DNA from: Alphaproteobacteria bacterium UBA3612 | GTDB taxonomy: Bacteria > Pseudomonadota > Alphaproteobacteria > Sphingomonadales > Sphingomonadaceae | DNA length: 64,000 nucleotides | Assembly: GCA_002375465.1 (NCBI GenBank) | Contig: DFLT01000015.1 | Coordinates: 93,080-157,079 of the forward strand | Direction of reading: 5' to 3' | Part shown: piece after piece, positions 17,129 through 26,927 of the stretch | How positions within the stretch are numbered: position 1 is the first letter of the stretch | Layout: each line of letters begins with the position of its first letter | Position numbers and translations under genes: made by a program | Notes under the pieces: model-generated | The model's input: the letters and a program-made list of their open reading frames with translations, nothing else | The model's database searches: none | Told to the model about the DNA's origin: nothing

Positions 17129-20128
17129 ATGACAAAATCAATTTTACGAACAGCATTGCGCACGAGTTCCGCAATTGCTGTTGCAACCGTAGCCTTCTCC
17201 ACCCCCGCCTTCGCTCAGGCCGCTGATGCGGTCGTAACTGACGATGTTATCGTTGTGACGGGTTCGCGCATCTCTCGCCCGGATCTTGAAAATGCGAGCC
17301 CTGTTTCGGTGACCAGCAAGGAAGAACTCGACATTGCAGGTACGGTCAACGTTGAGGAAATACTGACCGACCTGCCACAGGTTGTGCCGACACTTACGTC
17401 TGCATCCAACAATCCTGGTGACGGTGCGGCGACGGTTGATCTTCGCGGTCTGGGTGCCAGCCGAACGCTCGTTCTCGTGAATGGTCGACGCTATGTATCT
17501 TACGACGACGCACAGATCGTTGACCTTAACACCATCCCGGCCGGCCTGATCGAGCGGGTAGACGTCGTGACCGGAGGCCGTTCGGCCGTGTACGGCTCGG
17601 ACGCTGTCGCAGGTGTTGTGAATTTCGTTCTGCGAGACGATTTTCAGGGCGCGGAATTTAACAGCCAGTACCGCCTTACAGAAGATGGCGACGGCAAGAC
17701 TTTCTCTGTCGACGGTCTCATCGGCGGAAACTTCGAAGATGGCCGCGGTAATGCTACTCTCTATGCCAGCTACCTAAAGCGGGACCCGATTTTCCAGGGT
17801 GATCGCGAATATTCAAGGCAAGCCCTCATCGACGATGGTGAAGGTGGTGTATTCTTCGGCGGATCGGCGTCTATCCTGGAAAGCCGTCTCGTTCCTTCTG
17901 GTCTGGGCGGCCGTCAGTTCGATGCTGGCGGCAACCTTGTTGCAGATGACGGGGATCCAAACGCGGCCGGCACGAACGTGCGGTTTCTCGATAACGGCGA
18001 TTTCGTTGCCTATAACGCCACAACCGATCAGTATAACTACGCACCGGTCAACTATTTGCAGACCCCGCAAGAGCGTTATCTGATCAATGCCACGGCTCAT
18101 TATGAAATTAGCCCCGCATTCGAGCCGTTCATGGAACTCACCTACATCAATAGTCAGGTGAATACGCAGCTCGCGCCGACCCCTGTTTCCTCCGGTCAGT
18201 TCCCGGCGACAGCGAACAGCCCGGCAGGTACGATCGCCATTGCAACGGACAATCCGTTTCTCAGCGCCGAAACGCAGGCGCGTTTTGCTGCCCTAGATGC
18301 ATCCGAATTGCAGATCGTTCGCGATGCAGATGACAATCCTGTTGTCGGACCTGACGGCGAGACTCTTTATGAAGCTGCTCCGACGGCTGGCGATGGGTTC
18401 ATCACCGGCAGCCTCGGTCGTCGCTTTGCCGAAGGTGGTGCGCGCTTCCAGCAGGACCAGCGCGATGCGTTTCGTATCCTCGCCGGTACTCGCGGTGATA
18501 TTGGCAGCGGCTTCAGCTACGACGCCTATTACAGCTACGCCCGCAACAAGGATTTGCAGGCTCAGGCTGGCAATGTGCAGATCAGCCGCTTCGTGCAAGC
18601 GCTTGATGCTGTTCAAACTCCCACGGGGATCGAGTGCCGTGACACTTCCAATGGTTGTGTTCCCGTCAACATTTTCGGCGCCGGAAACACGTCAGCCGCT
18701 GCAGCGGATTTCGTTACGGTCCCGACCACGAACCGCTATTCGATCAGTGAGCAGGTGGCGAGTGTTACACTCAGCAACGGTGACCTGGGCGACATCGGCG
18801 GCGGGCCGATCGGTGTGGCTGTCGGCGCTGAATATCGGAAGCTTTCCGGCAGCTATACGCCGGACCCTGTCCTGTCTGCAGGCGACGTTGTGGGTTTTAA
18901 CGCCGGACAGCCGACCTCTGGTAGCTACGATGTCAAAGAATTGTTTGCCGAGGTTGCCGTTCCGGTCCTCGCCGGCCTGCCTTTCGTCGATAGTCTCGAA
19001 CTGAATGGTGCCGTGCGTTACTCCGATTACAACAATGCCGTGGGCGGGGTTTGGGCTTATGCTGGCGGTGCGCAATATACGCCTGTCGTCGGAATGACCT
19101 TCCGCGGCCAATATCAGCGTGCTGTTCGTGCGCCCACAATCAGACAGCTGTTCCAGGGCGGTTCGGTTGGATTCCCGTCAGCGACCGACCCTTGTGAGCA
19201 GCCTATCGCAGCAACGAACGAAAATCTTCGGCAGAGCTGTCTTGCACAGGGTGTTCCAGGCAGCCTCATTGGCGATGATTTTGCGGGCGGTAACTCGCAG
19301 ATTCAGTCCCAGTTTGGCGGAAACGAGAACCTGACAGAAGAAAAGTCGGACACTTACACCGCAGGTGTTATCATCGCGCCGGTTGCCCTGAACGGCCTGA
19401 GCCTGACCGCCGACTACTACAACATCACGATCGATAACTTCATCAGCACCGACGGCCCAGGAACGGCGAACATTCTCGCTGCCTGCTATGGCGATGCGAA
19501 CAGTGATTTCGTACCTTACGATGCCAGCGTTTGTTCCCTGGCGCCACGCAATCCCGCTTCTTTTGGTCTTGAGAATGTGGCATCGATCAACGCCAACCTC
19601 GGGGCGCTGAAGACCGAAGGCGTCGACGTGGAACTGCGCTATGGACTGGGTCTGCCGTTCCTGCCGGTCAATGGCGATGAGGCATTCCTGTCAATTCGCG
19701 CCACCGGTACATATTTGATCAACTATGACCTGACACCCATTGCCAGCGCGCCGGGTCTCGTGAACGATTGCGAGGGGACGTTTGGGAATATCTGCGGTGG
19801 TCCCTACGCGAAGTTCCGTTCATCGGTCCGCACTACCTTGACGACGGGTCCGGTAACCACATCGGTTCTGTGGCGGCACATTGGTTCGTCGACCGATGAT
19901 GATGACGGGGCGCTGTATTTCCGTGAGCGTTTCTCGGCGGAGAACTACTTTGACCTGGCGTTCGCATTCAGCCCGGCAGAAGAGTACACGTTCCGCTTGG
20001 GCGTCGACAACGTTTTCGACAATCAACCACAAATAGGCGGCAGCAATATGGAGCAGGCAAACACCTTCCCATCTACGTACGATCCGTTTGGTCGTCGTTA
20101 TTACGCATCGGTGTCACTCGGCTTTTAA
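17129..20128 (+). CDS. TonB-dependent outer-membrane receptor, large
   Basis: A 999-residue outer-membrane receptor that imports a ligand with energy from TonB-ExbBD. It starts MTKSILRTALRTSSAIAVAT with a signal peptide ending in PAFAQA. A TonB-box-like VIVVTGSRI follows, then a plug domain (DLPQVVPTLTSASNNPGDGA, VDLRGLGASRTLVLVNGRRY, GGRSAVYGSDAVAGVVNFVL). The long barrel ends in the typical aromatic signature SVSLGF. The length and the plug are like the large receptors of sphingomonads and Caulobacter used for oligosaccharides or peptides; the ligand is not evident. The start at 17129 has AAGGGAACAGG upstream. No siderophore or sugar genes adjoin. It is closed by a strong terminator. Confidence 0.93.
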   Translation: MTKSILRTALRTSSAIAVATVAFSTPAFAQAADAVVTDDVIVVTGSRISRPDLENASPVSVTSKEELDIAGTVNVEEILTDLPQVVPTLTSASNNPGDGAATVDLRGLGASRTLVLVNGRRYVSYDDAQIVDLNTIPAGLIERVDVVTGGRSAVYGSDAVAGVVNFVLRDDFQGAEFNSQYRLTEDGDGKTFSVDGLIGGNFEDGRGNATLYASYLKRDPIFQGDREYSRQALIDDGEGGVFFGGSASILESRLVPSGLGGRQFDAGGNLVADDGDPNAAGTNVRFLDNGDFVAYNATTDQYNYAPVNYLQTPQERYLINATAHYEISPAFEPFMELTYINSQVNTQLAPTPVSSGQFPATANSPAGTIAIATDNPFLSAETQARFAALDASELQIVRDADDNPVVGPDGETLYEAAPTAGDGFITGSLGRRFAEGGARFQQDQRDAFRILAGTRGDIGSGFSYDAYYSYARNKDLQAQAGNVQISRFVQALDAVQTPTGIECRDTSNGCVPVNIFGAGNTSAAAADFVTVPTTNRYSISEQVASVTLSNGDLGDIGGGPIGVAVGAEYRKLSGSYTPDPVLSAGDVVGFNAGQPTSGSYDVKELFAEVAVPVLAGLPFVDSLELNGAVRYSDYNNAVGGVWAYAGGAQYTPVVGMTFRGQYQRAVRAPTIRQLFQGGSVGFPSATDPCEQPIAATNENLRQSCLAQGVPGSLIGDDFAGGNSQIQSQFGGNENLTEEKSDTYTAGVIIAPVALNGLSLTADYYNITIDNFISTDGPGTANILAACYGDANSDFVPYDASVCSLAPRNPASFGLENVASINANLGALKTEGVDVELRYGLGLPFLPVNGDEAFLSIRATGTYLINYDLTPIASAPGLVNDCEGTFGNICGGPYAKFRSSVRTTLTTGPVTTSVLWRHIGSSTDDDDGALYFRERFSAENYFDLAFAFSPAEEYTFRLGVDNVFDNQPQIGGSNMEQANTFPSTYDPFGRRYYASVSLGF

Positions 20129-20149
20129 TAGATCAGCCGAACACTATTG

Positions 20150-20182
20150 GGCGGGGAGTGCTTGCACTTCCCGCCTTTTTTT
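20150..20182 (+). terminator. Rho-independent terminator of the TonB receptor gene
   Basis: GGCGGGGAGTG pairs with CACTTCCCGCC (one G-T pair) around a four-base loop at 20150-20175, followed by seven Ts at 20176-20182. It begins 22 bases after the receptor stop codon. Confidence 0.9.
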
Positions 20183-20201
20183 GTGGGGCGATTCCGTCGC
20201 T

Positions 20202-21116
20202 TTATGGTGTTCGCATCTTGCGTTCGGTATTGGCCGGTCGGGCGCTGCGGGCGACTTGCGCCTCGCGCCAGGCAAGATAGACCGCGCTCGCGAGGATAAC
20301 GCCGCCGCCGATCAGGACAGCGGGGTTCAGCGCCTCGTCGAAGACGACCAGGCCGATGACAACGATGAAGCCGAACCTGACAAAATCATAGGGCATGATG
20401 GCGCTGGCCTCCGCCATGCTGAAGGCCCGGACCATCGCGCTTTGTCCGGCCACCGTAAAAATGCCCAGGCCCAGCAGATACGCCCATGCCCAGCCCTGCG
20501 GCCACGACCAGACGAAACTTGCGACGACGAGACTGGGTGCGATCGGCAGGATGAAGCTCCACGCCACGACGGTCATCGGCCGGTCGAAACCGACCAGTTT
20601 CTTTATGGCGATGGTGGTGAAGGCCATGGCAAAGGCAGAAATGATCGCGACGCCCACGCCCAGGGTAACGGGCTGCGACCAAGGGTGGAGGACGAATATC
20701 ACCCCGCCAAATCCCACCGCGAGGGCGATGATGCGCCGCAAATGGATCTTTTCACCCAGAAACAGGACAGCGCCGACCGTGGCAATGACCGGCGCTGAAA
20801 ACGTGATGGCCTGCACCGTCGCAATCGGCGCGTTCGCCAGCGCGTAGAATGTGCAGAACATGGCGATGATGCCCGATGTGGCGCGCATGGCGTGGCCGCT
20901 CATCCGGTTCAGCGGCACCTTGACCCGTCCCGATGCGATGAAGGGCACCAAAAGGAGCGTGCCGACCAGACAGCGCCAGAAAACCACCGTGAACGGGTGA
21001 ATTGTCTCGCCCGCCAGCTTCACGAACATCCAGGCCACGGCGAACAGCAGCGAGGAGCAGATGATCCAGAAGGGGCCAGCCAGCGCGGCGGATAATTTGG
21101 GCAATTGGCGGGGCAT
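20202..21116 (-). CDS. DMT-superfamily (EamA) permease
   Basis: A 304-residue inner-membrane protein with about ten hydrophobic helices arranged as two EamA repeats. The first covers roughly residues 15-145 (FWIICSSLLFAVAWMFVKLA, ATSGIIAMFCTFYALANAPI) and the second roughly 155-290 (VGVAIISAFAMAFTTIAIKK, GIFTVAGQSAMVRAFSMAEA). The family exports amino acids or other small metabolites; the substrate is unknown. The ATG at 21116 is preferred over GTG 21125 because GGGGTGGGG lies just upstream. It converges on the receptor terminator at its 3' end. Confidence 0.9.
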   Translation of the reverse strand: MPRQLPKLSAALAGPFWIICSSLLFAVAWMFVKLAGETIHPFTVVFWRCLVGTLLLVPFIASGRVKVPLNRMSGHAMRATSGIIAMFCTFYALANAPIATVQAITFSAPVIATVGAVLFLGEKIHLRRIIALAVGFGGVIFVLHPWSQPVTLGVGVAIISAFAMAFTTIAIKKLVGFDRPMTVVAWSFILPIAPSLVVASFVWSWPQGWAWAYLLGLGIFTVAGQSAMVRAFSMAEASAIMPYDFVRFGFIVVIGLVVFDEALNPAVLIGGGVILASAVYLAWREAQVARSARPANTERKMRTP

Positions 21117-21229
21117 CTTCCCCACCCCTAGGCGTGAGGCCGCCCGCCGTCAGCCACTAGCTCGCAACGCCGCTAAATTAGACCGCATCGTGGTGGCGGC
21201 AAATCATGTTCCCACCCTGTTGCCGCCGC

Positions 21230-23026
21230 CTATTTGTAAAGCGCGTCCAGCCGCGCACCATAGACACCGCGGATGACGTGGCGGCGGATCTTCATTGAGG
21301 GAGTCATCTGTTCGTTCTCGACGGTGAACTGCGTCTCCGCCAAGATGATCCGGCGGACGCGTTCGACGACGTTCAGTCCCTTATTCACCCGGTCGACCGC
21401 AGCCATGATCGCGCGCTGGAATTCCGGCAGGGGCAGCAGTCGCGACATGTCCGCGGGGTGGCCGTGCTCATTTGCCCATTCCATGGCCCATTCCGGGTCC
21501 GGCACCACCAGGCCGACCAGATAGGGCCGCTTGTCACCCGCGACCATTGCCTGCAGGATTTCTGGCTGCAGGGTCAGCATGCCCTCGATCCGCTGCGGCG
21601 CGACATTGTCGCCCTTGTCGTTGACGATCAGGTCCTTTTTCCGGTCCGTGATGACGATATGGCCATCCTCGTCGATATGGCCGATGTCGCCGGTATGCAG
21701 CCAGCCGCCCTGCAGAACGCGGGCTGTTTCGGCCGCATTGTTCCAATAGCCGTGCATGACCAGCTCGCCCTTTACCAGGATTTCGCCATCGCCGGCGATG
21801 CGAACCTCGACCCCTTTCAGGGGCGGGCCGACCGTGTCCATCTTGATGGTGCGGTAGGGGCGATTGCAGCTGATGATGGGTGCGGCCTCCGTCTGGCCGT
21901 AGCCTTGCAGCAGGGGAATGCCGAGTGCGTGGAAAAACATGCCCACTTCCGGGTTCAGGGGGGCGCCGCCTGAAACCATCGCCTTCAGGCGACCGCCAAA
22001 GCGCTGCCTGACCTTCTTGCGGATCGTCCTTTCCAGCACGGCATTCAGCGGCAGGTCGACCAGCGGGGTTTTCCCGGCCTGATAGCGGCGGCGTCCCATG
22101 TTCAACGCACGCGCCAGCATCCAGTTGGCGGCGCCCCCCTGTTTTTCAATCGCCTTGGAGATACGTGATCGCAGCACCTCAAACAGGCGCGGCACGACGA
22201 CCATCACGGTCGGCCGGGTTTCTTCGATATTTGTCGCCAGCTTATCAAGGCCTTGGGAATAATAGATCTGTGCGCCGGTCATGATGGGCAGGAACTGGCC
22301 CGCCGAATGTTCATAGGCATGGCTCAGCGGCAGGAAGGAGAGAAATGCCTCATCCTCGGTCAGCACGAAATCGTTGGACAGGATATCATAAGCGCCGGCC
22401 ACCGAGCAGAGAATGGCGCCATGGTGCTGCCGTACGCCGCGCGGGGCGCCGCCGGTCCCGCTGGTATAGATGATACAGGCGAGCTCGTCGCGCCCGATCG
22501 GCGCCATGCGGTCACGCAACGCGTCAACATCCCCCGGCATGCCTGCGAACATCTCCTGCCATTCGCGCACGCTGGCACCCGATGACTGGCCAATCCTCAG
22601 ATGTTCCATGCCGATGACCAGATCGCATGCGTCCGCCTGATAGGCGGCCGGCAGCACGATCTTTGCCAGCTTCTGGTTTGACACGATGGCCGCAACGGCG
22701 CGGGAATCCTCGAATATGTGCAGATGATCGCGCTCGGTGTTGGTCGTGTAGGTCGGCACCGTCACCGCCCCTGCCGCCATGATGCCCAGATCGGCGATGC
22801 ACCATTCGGGGCGGTTTTCGCTGACCAGAACCACGCGGTCGCCGGGTTTTACGCCGGCTTCCCGCAGCCCTTCGGCCACCTGTGCGACCTGCCGTGCCGC
22901 CTCTCGCCAGCTTATGGATGTCCAGGCAGTATCGGCCTTCGCCCACAGGAACGGGCGATCCCCCTTCTGCGCCGCCTGATCCAGGAACATGGTGACCAGG
23001 TTGGGCCAGCGTTCCACATCCATCAT
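21230..23026 (-). CDS. Long-chain acyl-CoA synthetase (AMP-forming)
   Basis: Activates fatty acids to acyl-CoA via an acyl-AMP intermediate, probably at the membrane. The 598-residue product has the AMP-binding P-loop in IIYTSGTGGAPRGV, the A-loop LLQGYGQTEAAPIISCNRPY, and the hinge and C-terminal subdomain (GWLHTGDIGHIDEDGHIVIT, DRKKDLIVNDKGDNVAPQRI). The open frame runs to 23137 inside the upstream ggt gene; the ATG at 23026 (MMDVERWPNLV) with GAGGGG about 9 bases upstream is chosen. It lies 31 bases after ggt, so co-transcription is likely. The FACL/FAA1-like type, not FadD of enterobacteria, fits best. Confidence 0.92.
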   Translation of the reverse strand: MMDVERWPNLVTMFLDQAAQKGDRPFLWAKADTAWTSISWREAARQVAQVAEGLREAGVKPGDRVVLVSENRPEWCIADLGIMAAGAVTVPTYTTNTERDHLHIFEDSRAVAAIVSNQKLAKIVLPAAYQADACDLVIGMEHLRIGQSSGASVREWQEMFAGMPGDVDALRDRMAPIGRDELACIIYTSGTGGAPRGVRQHHGAILCSVAGAYDILSNDFVLTEDEAFLSFLPLSHAYEHSAGQFLPIMTGAQIYYSQGLDKLATNIEETRPTVMVVVPRLFEVLRSRISKAIEKQGGAANWMLARALNMGRRRYQAGKTPLVDLPLNAVLERTIRKKVRQRFGGRLKAMVSGGAPLNPEVGMFFHALGIPLLQGYGQTEAAPIISCNRPYRTIKMDTVGPPLKGVEVRIAGDGEILVKGELVMHGYWNNAAETARVLQGGWLHTGDIGHIDEDGHIVITDRKKDLIVNDKGDNVAPQRIEGMLTLQPEILQAMVAGDKRPYLVGLVVPDPEWAMEWANEHGHPADMSRLLPLPEFQRAIMAAVDRVNKGLNVVERVRRIILAETQFTVENEQMTPSMKIRRHVIRGVYGARLDALYK

Positions 23027-23057
23027 TGGTGAGATCCCCTCGAACCAGCGTGCAAAA

Positions 23058-24767
23058 TCATCTGATACCGGCGACAGCGCCTTCGCTGCGGGGGTCGGCA
23101 CCGCCGATCCAGCCGCGGCCGGCGCGTTGCAGGCCATTCGCCTTCAGCGGCAGGCTGCTGACCGTGGCTTCGTGGCCCATGCCATTGAGGGCGTCCTGAA
23201 AGCCGGCTGCTGCCGTGCCCTCCTCCAGAACGGTTGGCCCCAGGGCGGCGTAGATCTGCGGCAGGGCGATCGCCTCTTCGATGGACAGGCCCCAGTCGAT
23301 GACGCCGATGATGGCCTTTGCGGTTTGCGCGATGATCGTCGGCCCGCCCGCCGCGCCAATGGCAAAGGCCACCTCGCCAGAGGGCGCATAGACGATGGTC
23401 GGCGACATGGAGCTGCGCGGGCGTTTGCCCGGCGCGACGGCATTGGCGGCGGCGGCGCCTTCAAAAGTAGGCTCGAAGCTGAAGTCGGTCAGTTCGTTGT
23501 TCAGGAAATAGCCGTTCGCGGTCAGGCCCGAACCGAAGACGCTTTCGATGGTGGAGGTCAGGGACACGACGTCACCCGACCTGTCGGCGGTGACGAAGTG
23601 CGATGTGCCGCCATCGTCCGGGCTCCTGACCACGGGGCGGTCCGGCGCGCCGGGCGGCGTCCCGGCGGCAACGCTCTCCGCTGCTTTTGTCGGCGAGATC
23701 AGCAGGCTGCGCTCCCCCGTATAGGTGGGCGACACAAGTCCCTCTGCCGGCACGGTGACGAAGTCCGGGTCGCCGAGATATTTTTCCCTGTCGGCAAAGG
23801 CCAGGCGCATTGATTCCGCGATCAAATGATAGGCCTCCGGGCTGTCGGCGCCCATGGAGGCCAGATCGAACCGCTCCAACTGTTTCAGAAGGGCGATGAC
23901 CGTGGTTCCGCCGGAGGAGGGGGGTGGCATGCCACACACCTTGTAGCCGCGATATTCGCCGCACAGCGGGTCCCGCCAGCGGGCCGCGTAATTTGAAAGA
24001 TCCGCAGTCGTCATCGTCTGGGGATTCTGCGGCGCGTTCGTGACAGCGTCGACGATGCGGCGGGCGGAGCGGCCGGTGTAAAATTCGTTCGGTCCGTTCA
24101 CGGCCATACGCTCAAGAAAGCTCGCAAGCGCCGGGTTGGTCACTGTCGTACCAACACGTTTCGGCGTGTCGTCAGCGTTGAAATATGTCGCCCGCGCCCA
24201 TTGTGTCAGGCGGGCCCGGTCGCCTGATCGTTCCAACATGCCATAAAGGCGGGGGGTAACCTCCCACCCCTCCCTCGCCAGGCGGATGGCAGGCTCGAAC
24301 AGACGGCTCCACGGCAGCCGGCCAAAGCGCTTATGCGCCTCTTCAACCAGCCGGATATTGCCCGGAACGCCGACCGATTTGCCGCCCACCTGACTTGCCC
24401 GATAAGGCTTCGGCTTGCCTTCGGCGTCCAGAAACATGTCGGGCGTTGCGGCGCGCGGGGCCGTTTCGCGGCCGTCGAGCGCAAAGGTGCGGCCGCTCGC
24501 GGCATCGTGATACATCATGAAACCGCCGCCGCCGATGCCGGAGGATTGCGGTTCCACTACGGTCAGCGCCAGCAGCGTCGCCATGGCGGCGTCCGCCGCA
24601 CTGCCGCCCGCGCGCAGCATTTCCGCGCCTGCCTCGGCCGCAGCAGGATGCGCCGCGCTGACCAGGGCTTCATAACTGTCCTCCGCGATGGGCGCGGGAG
24701 GAGCGAGCGGCTGTGGCGCGGCGCAGGACGTCAGGGTCAGGAGGGCGACGGAAAGAATATACTTCAT
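23058..24767 (-). CDS. ggt: Gamma-glutamyltransferase, predicted lipoprotein
   Basis: Hydrolyses or transfers the gamma-glutamyl group of glutathione in the periplasm. It matures by self-cleavage into two chains. The 569-residue precursor starts MKYILSVALLTLTSCAAPQP, a lipobox (LTSC) predicting an anchored lipoprotein rather than a soluble enzyme. The large-chain signature SGIGGGGFMMYHDAASGRTF is present. The small chain should begin at the Thr nucleophile in DGGTSHFVTADRSGDVVSLT, followed by the oxyanion/glycine motif RPRSSMSPTIVYAPSG and GAAGGPTI. The open frame extends 10 codons further upstream. It precedes the acyl-CoA synthetase on the same strand. Confidence 0.93.
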   Translation of the reverse strand: MKYILSVALLTLTSCAAPQPLAPPAPIAEDSYEALVSAAHPAAAEAGAEMLRAGGSAADAAMATLLALTVVEPQSSGIGGGGFMMYHDAASGRTFALDGRETAPRAATPDMFLDAEGKPKPYRASQVGGKSVGVPGNIRLVEEAHKRFGRLPWSRLFEPAIRLAREGWEVTPRLYGMLERSGDRARLTQWARATYFNADDTPKRVGTTVTNPALASFLERMAVNGPNEFYTGRSARRIVDAVTNAPQNPQTMTTADLSNYAARWRDPLCGEYRGYKVCGMPPPSSGGTTVIALLKQLERFDLASMGADSPEAYHLIAESMRLAFADREKYLGDPDFVTVPAEGLVSPTYTGERSLLISPTKAAESVAAGTPPGAPDRPVVRSPDDGGTSHFVTADRSGDVVSLTSTIESVFGSGLTANGYFLNNELTDFSFEPTFEGAAAANAVAPGKRPRSSMSPTIVYAPSGEVAFAIGAAGGPTIIAQTAKAIIGVIDWGLSIEEAIALPQIYAALGPTVLEEGTAAAGFQDALNGMGHEATVSSLPLKANGLQRAGRGWIGGADPRSEGAVAGIR

Positions 24768-24862
24768 GACAGGCGTTCTTGGCGGCATCCTACCCATTCC
24801 ACAATGGTGATGTGGCGGGGGGCCCGGGTATCATGAAGGCACGCACAGCGAGACATGCGGCG

Positions 24863-25843
24863 TCAGATACGCTCTTCCTTCAGGGGGCGCGACAATAACG
24901 CGTCGATGGCCTCACGCGCATCCAGTCGCCCTTCGATAAGGGCCAGGACGACCCCGGTAATGGGCATGTCCACGTTCAATTGTTCTGCTGCCCGTGCCAA
25001 TACCGGCGCTGTAAACACTCCCTCGGCCACCGTTAGCCGGTCCGCCATCAGGTCGGCGGCGCGTGCGCCTTCGCCCAGGGCCTTGCCAAAGCTCATGTTG
25101 CGACTGGCTTCCGACGAACAGGTCAGCACCAGATCGCCGAGGCCGGAAAGGCCGCTCAGCGTTTCGACGCGTGCACCCTTGGCCAGTCCAAAGCGGCTCA
25201 TCTCGGCAAACCCGCGGGAAATCAGCGCGGCTCGCGCATTCTGGCCCAGTCCCAGCCCTGCCGCGACGCCGCAGGCGATCGCCAGCACGTTCTTGACCGC
25301 CCCGCCGACCTCTGCGCCGATAACGTCGGATGAATGATATGGCCGAAATCCCGGCTGGGCGATGCGTGTGATCAGGGGCGTCGCCACATCATCGTCCGCG
25401 CATGCGAAGGTAATCGCAGTGGGCAGGCCGCTTGCGACTTCGGCGGCGAATGTCGGCCCGGACAGGACGGCAATGGCGGATGCCGGTGCACATTGCTCCG
25501 CCACTTCGCTCATCAGGAACTGCGTTTCTGCCTCTATGCCCTTGGAACACAGGATTAGGGGGCGCCCGGCAGTGTCGATCGCGTTCAGCGTCGAACGCAA
25601 ATGCTGGGCGGGCGTGACGAGCACCAACGCATCGCAGTCGGACAGGTCGGACAGGTGGGTGGTCGGTGCAATTTCGGGCGGCAGGGATACGCCCGGCAGG
25701 AACATGGCGTTCTCATTGCTGTTGCGAATTTGTTCGGCGACCTCCGCTTCGCGCGCCCAAAGGCGGACCGGTCCGCCTGCGGCTGCGACCACGGCCAGGG
25801 CCGTGCCCCACGCCCCAGCGCCGACGATGCCCAGGCGCATCAT
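24863..25843 (-). CDS. gpsA: Glycerol-3-phosphate dehydrogenase [NAD(P)+]
   Basis: Makes sn-glycerol 3-phosphate from dihydroxyacetone phosphate for phospholipid synthesis. The 326-residue product has the N-terminal NAD(P)-binding Rossmann motif LGIVGAGAWGTALAVVAAAG, the family segments FLPGVSLPPEI and GLPTAITFACADDD, and the catalytic-lysine helix region IGAEVGGAVKNVLAIACGVA. The ATG at 25843 overlaps the tsaD stop (ATGA), so it is translationally coupled to tsaD. The longer open frame to 26020 lies inside tsaD and is rejected. Confidence 0.96.
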   Translation of the reverse strand: MMRLGIVGAGAWGTALAVVAAAGGPVRLWAREAEVAEQIRNSNENAMFLPGVSLPPEIAPTTHLSDLSDCDALVLVTPAQHLRSTLNAIDTAGRPLILCSKGIEAETQFLMSEVAEQCAPASAIAVLSGPTFAAEVASGLPTAITFACADDDVATPLITRIAQPGFRPYHSSDVIGAEVGGAVKNVLAIACGVAAGLGLGQNARAALISRGFAEMSRFGLAKGARVETLSGLSGLGDLVLTCSSEASRNMSFGKALGEGARAADLMADRLTVAEGVFTAPVLARAAEQLNVDMPITGVVLALIEGRLDAREAIDALLSRPLKEERI

Positions 25844-26904
25844 GCCTTGTACCCCGCGCCGCGCGCGACGGTAGCATCGGGGTCCAGTGGCCAGCGTGCC
25901 CGCGCGGGTGTGTCGAGCGGGTCGAAATCGCCCCGGCGGAAGCGTTCGACACCCGCCCAGGCGATCATTGCGGCATTGTCGGTACACAGGCTTAGCGGCG
26001 GCGCGACCAGCGACAGGCAATGTTCCGCGCTAAGGTCTGCCAACGCGCTCCTGATGGTCTGATTGGCGGCCACCCCGCCCGCGACCACGAACGCCCGCGC
26101 CTCCGGCATGGCGGCGAGGGCAAGGCGGCTGCGGTCGACCAGACAGTCGCATGCTGCCTGTTGAAAGCTGGCCGCCAGATCGGCGGGCGCGGGCGGTGTG
26201 TCCTGATTTTGTGCGCGCAGGACCGCACTCTTCAATCCTGCGAAACTGAAATGCGGCTCGCGCGAGCCCGCCAGCGGGCGGGGCAACGGCACTGCCGATG
26301 GATTGCCGCTTGCCGCCAGTCGTTCGACGGCGGGGCCGCCGGGATATCCAAGCCCCAGGATTTTCGCCGTTTTGTCGAACGCTTCGCCGGCGGCATCGTC
26401 GATCGTGGTTGCCAGACGCCGATATCGGCCGACCCCCTCTACCGCCAGCAATTGAGTATGGCCGCCGGACACCAGCAATAGCAGATAGGGAAATTCCAGC
26501 GCTGCGTCGGCAAGACGCGGGCTGAGCGCGTGCCCCTCCAGATGGTTGACGGCGATCAGGGGGCGTTGCGCGGCATAGGACAGCGCCTTGCCCGTCACCA
26601 GCCCCACCATGACGCCGCCGATCAGGCCGGGGCCGGCGGTCGCCGCAATGGCGTCCATATCGCTCAGCGTCAGGTTCGCCTCGGTTAAAACGCGCTCGAC
26701 AAGGGGGGTAAGGCGTTCCGAATGCGCCCGGGCGGCGATCTCTGGCACCACCCCACCATAGGGGGCATGTTCCGCCTCCTGCGTCGCGATGGCTTCGGCA
26801 AGAATAGTTCGGTCACCGGTGACGATGGCGGCGGCGGTTTCGTCGCAGCTCGATTCTAGGCCCAGAATGACCGGCCGGCTAAGCGTGCGCATTGTATCCG
26901 CCAT
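25840..26904 (-). CDS. tsaD: tRNA N6-adenosine threonylcarbamoyltransferase
   Basis: Transfers threonylcarbamoyl to A37 of ANN-decoding tRNAs, with TsaB, TsaE and TsaC. The 354-residue protein has the Kae1/TsaD signatures VILGLESSCDETAAAIVTGD, the metal site AVNHLEGHALSPRL, LLLLVSGGHTQLLAVEGVGR and VAGGVAANQTIRSAL. The start at 26904 (MADTMRTLSRP) is used; MRTLSRP at 26892 is an alternative. It diverges from hemC with only 23 bases between start codons and overlaps gpsA by four bases. Confidence 0.96.
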   Translation of the reverse strand: MADTMRTLSRPVILGLESSCDETAAAIVTGDRTILAEAIATQEAEHAPYGGVVPEIAARAHSERLTPLVERVLTEANLTLSDMDAIAATAGPGLIGGVMVGLVTGKALSYAAQRPLIAVNHLEGHALSPRLADAALEFPYLLLLVSGGHTQLLAVEGVGRYRRLATTIDDAAGEAFDKTAKILGLGYPGGPAVERLAASGNPSAVPLPRPLAGSREPHFSFAGLKSAVLRAQNQDTPPAPADLAASFQQAACDCLVDRSRLALAAMPEARAFVVAGGVAANQTIRSALADLSAEHCLSLVAPPLSLCTDNAAMIAWAGVERFRRGDFDPLDTPARARWPLDPDATVARGAGYKA

Positions 26905-26927
26905 GCCGCTTCGTTACTCCGCTACGC

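Noticed and set aside
26892..26927. Upstream start of hemC at 26892
   Set aside because: The added residues are unlike HemC and overlap the tsaD start; ATG 26928 gives the conserved N-terminus.
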